Origin: Maritimibacter sp.
GTDB taxonomy: Bacteria; Pseudomonadota; Alphaproteobacteria; Rhodobacterales; Rhodobacteraceae
Direction: 5' to 3'
Assembly: GCA_020441225.1 (NCBI GenBank)
Contig: JAGRMP010000137.1
Span: forward strand, 1 to 5,596
Length of the DNA: 5,596 nucleotides
The position numbers and the translations under genes were made by a program. This document shows, one piece after another, positions 5,387-5,596 of the stretch (positions are counted from its first letter, which is position 1; each line of letters opens with the position of its first letter). Below the pieces are notes generated by a model. It was not told the DNA's origin. It made no database searches and saw only the letters and a program-made list of their open reading frames with translations.

Positions 5387-5596
5387 TCACCCCCTCAAAA
5401 CCCCCTCAAACTCCCGCCATTCCCCCTTCGACATCCCCGAAGTCTCCTGGGTGACAGTCTCACCCTTGACCATTCGCCGCACGCAATCAAGAGCGGTGGC
5501 GGAGAGCGTGGCTCCCCCCATGCGGTAGTCCTCGAAGGCGCGGTAGGCGAACGGCACCCAGTCGGCCACCACCGCCGCGATGGCCTCGGCGTAGAC
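5387..5596 (-). CDS. thyX: Flavin-dependent thymidylate synthase ThyX, C-terminal part
   Basis: The frame is open from the right edge to TGA at 5389-5387, giving the last 69 residues; the start lies beyond the window. The run YAEAIAAVVADWVPFAYRAF followed by EDYRMGGATLSATALDCVRRMV matches the ThyX C-terminal helices (family pattern W-V-P with an aromatic, then DYR, LSA and RRM). The ending KGETVTQETSGMSKGEWREF is like the tails of rhodobacterial ThyX. ThyX makes dTMP from dUMP using FAD, NADPH and methylenetetrahydrofolate. Its flavin and substrate motif (RHRxxS) would be to the right, out of view. The final residues come from an 11-bp duplication and may differ from relatives. It is the likely source of transcription for the two downstream genes. 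Confidence 0.82.
   Translation of the reverse strand, partial: VYAEAIAAVVADWVPFAYRAFEDYRMGGATLSATALDCVRRMVKGETVTQETSGMSKGEWREFEGVLRG
5389..5410 (-). repeat. Perfect 11-bp tandem duplication at the thyX/ATPase junction; carries the ATPase ribosome binding site
   Basis: ACCCCCTCAAA occurs at 5389-5399 and again at 5400-5410 (TTTGAGGGGGT twice on the minus strand). The copies encode the last residues of ThyX (FEGVLRG) read in two frames. The downstream copy gives the GAGGGGG ribosome binding site of the ATPase ATG and the T of the thyX stop. Eleven is not a multiple of three, so loss of one copy would remove the stop and join thyX in frame to the ATPase. Confidence 0.9.

Overview
The window looks like chromosome from a high-GC alphaproteobacterium, most likely of the Rhodobacter/Paracoccus type. 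The basis is GC-rich codon use, the gene families present and the ThyX C-terminus; no rRNA or marker gene confirms it. The DNA is GC-rich up to about 3595. It drops visibly in GC from about 3596 to 5386 and becomes GC-rich again at the right edge.

Left part (1-977, + strand): the 3' end of a DUF2063 (HvfC/BufC-type) gene is followed, with a 4-bp ATGA overlap, by a DoxX-family membrane protein gene. This is the usual tail of a bufferin-type RiPP/metal-stress operon (DUF2282 - DUF692 - DUF2063 - DoxX); the first two genes would lie outside the window. A spacer rich in short 13-14 bp tandem repeats follows. Two minus-strand genes come next: a small four-helix membrane protein (1192-1557) and an ArsC/Spx/YffB-like thioredoxin-fold protein (1630-1962). 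The latter is divergent from a cold-shock protein gene (2141-2347), which ends at a clear intrinsic terminator.

Middle (2348-2930): about 580 bases without a credible gene. It holds the csp terminator, a C-rich low-complexity tract whose minus strand has many G-runs, and a good promoter candidate flanked by two hairpins. This promoter leads into a secreted YbjN-domain protein gene (2931-3572).

Right part (3596-5596, minus strand): a compact lower-GC cassette of two overlapping genes, a ParA/MinD-type ATPase (4263-5384) and a single-domain RelA/SpoT-type nucleotide synthetase with intact catalytic motifs and no hydrolase domain (3596-4270). It sits exactly between the 3' end of the convergent YbjN gene and the 3' end of thyX, whose stop codon is two bases from the ATPase ATG. 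No promoter is evident before the ATPase gene, so it is probably read through from thyX. A perfect 11-bp tandem duplication at the thyX/ATPase junction supplies both the thyX stop frame and the ATPase ribosome binding site. The ATPase-synthetase pair looks horizontally acquired. It is the best candidate here for an undescribed conflict, toxin-antitoxin or phage-defence module, but that function is inferred from gene arrangement only.
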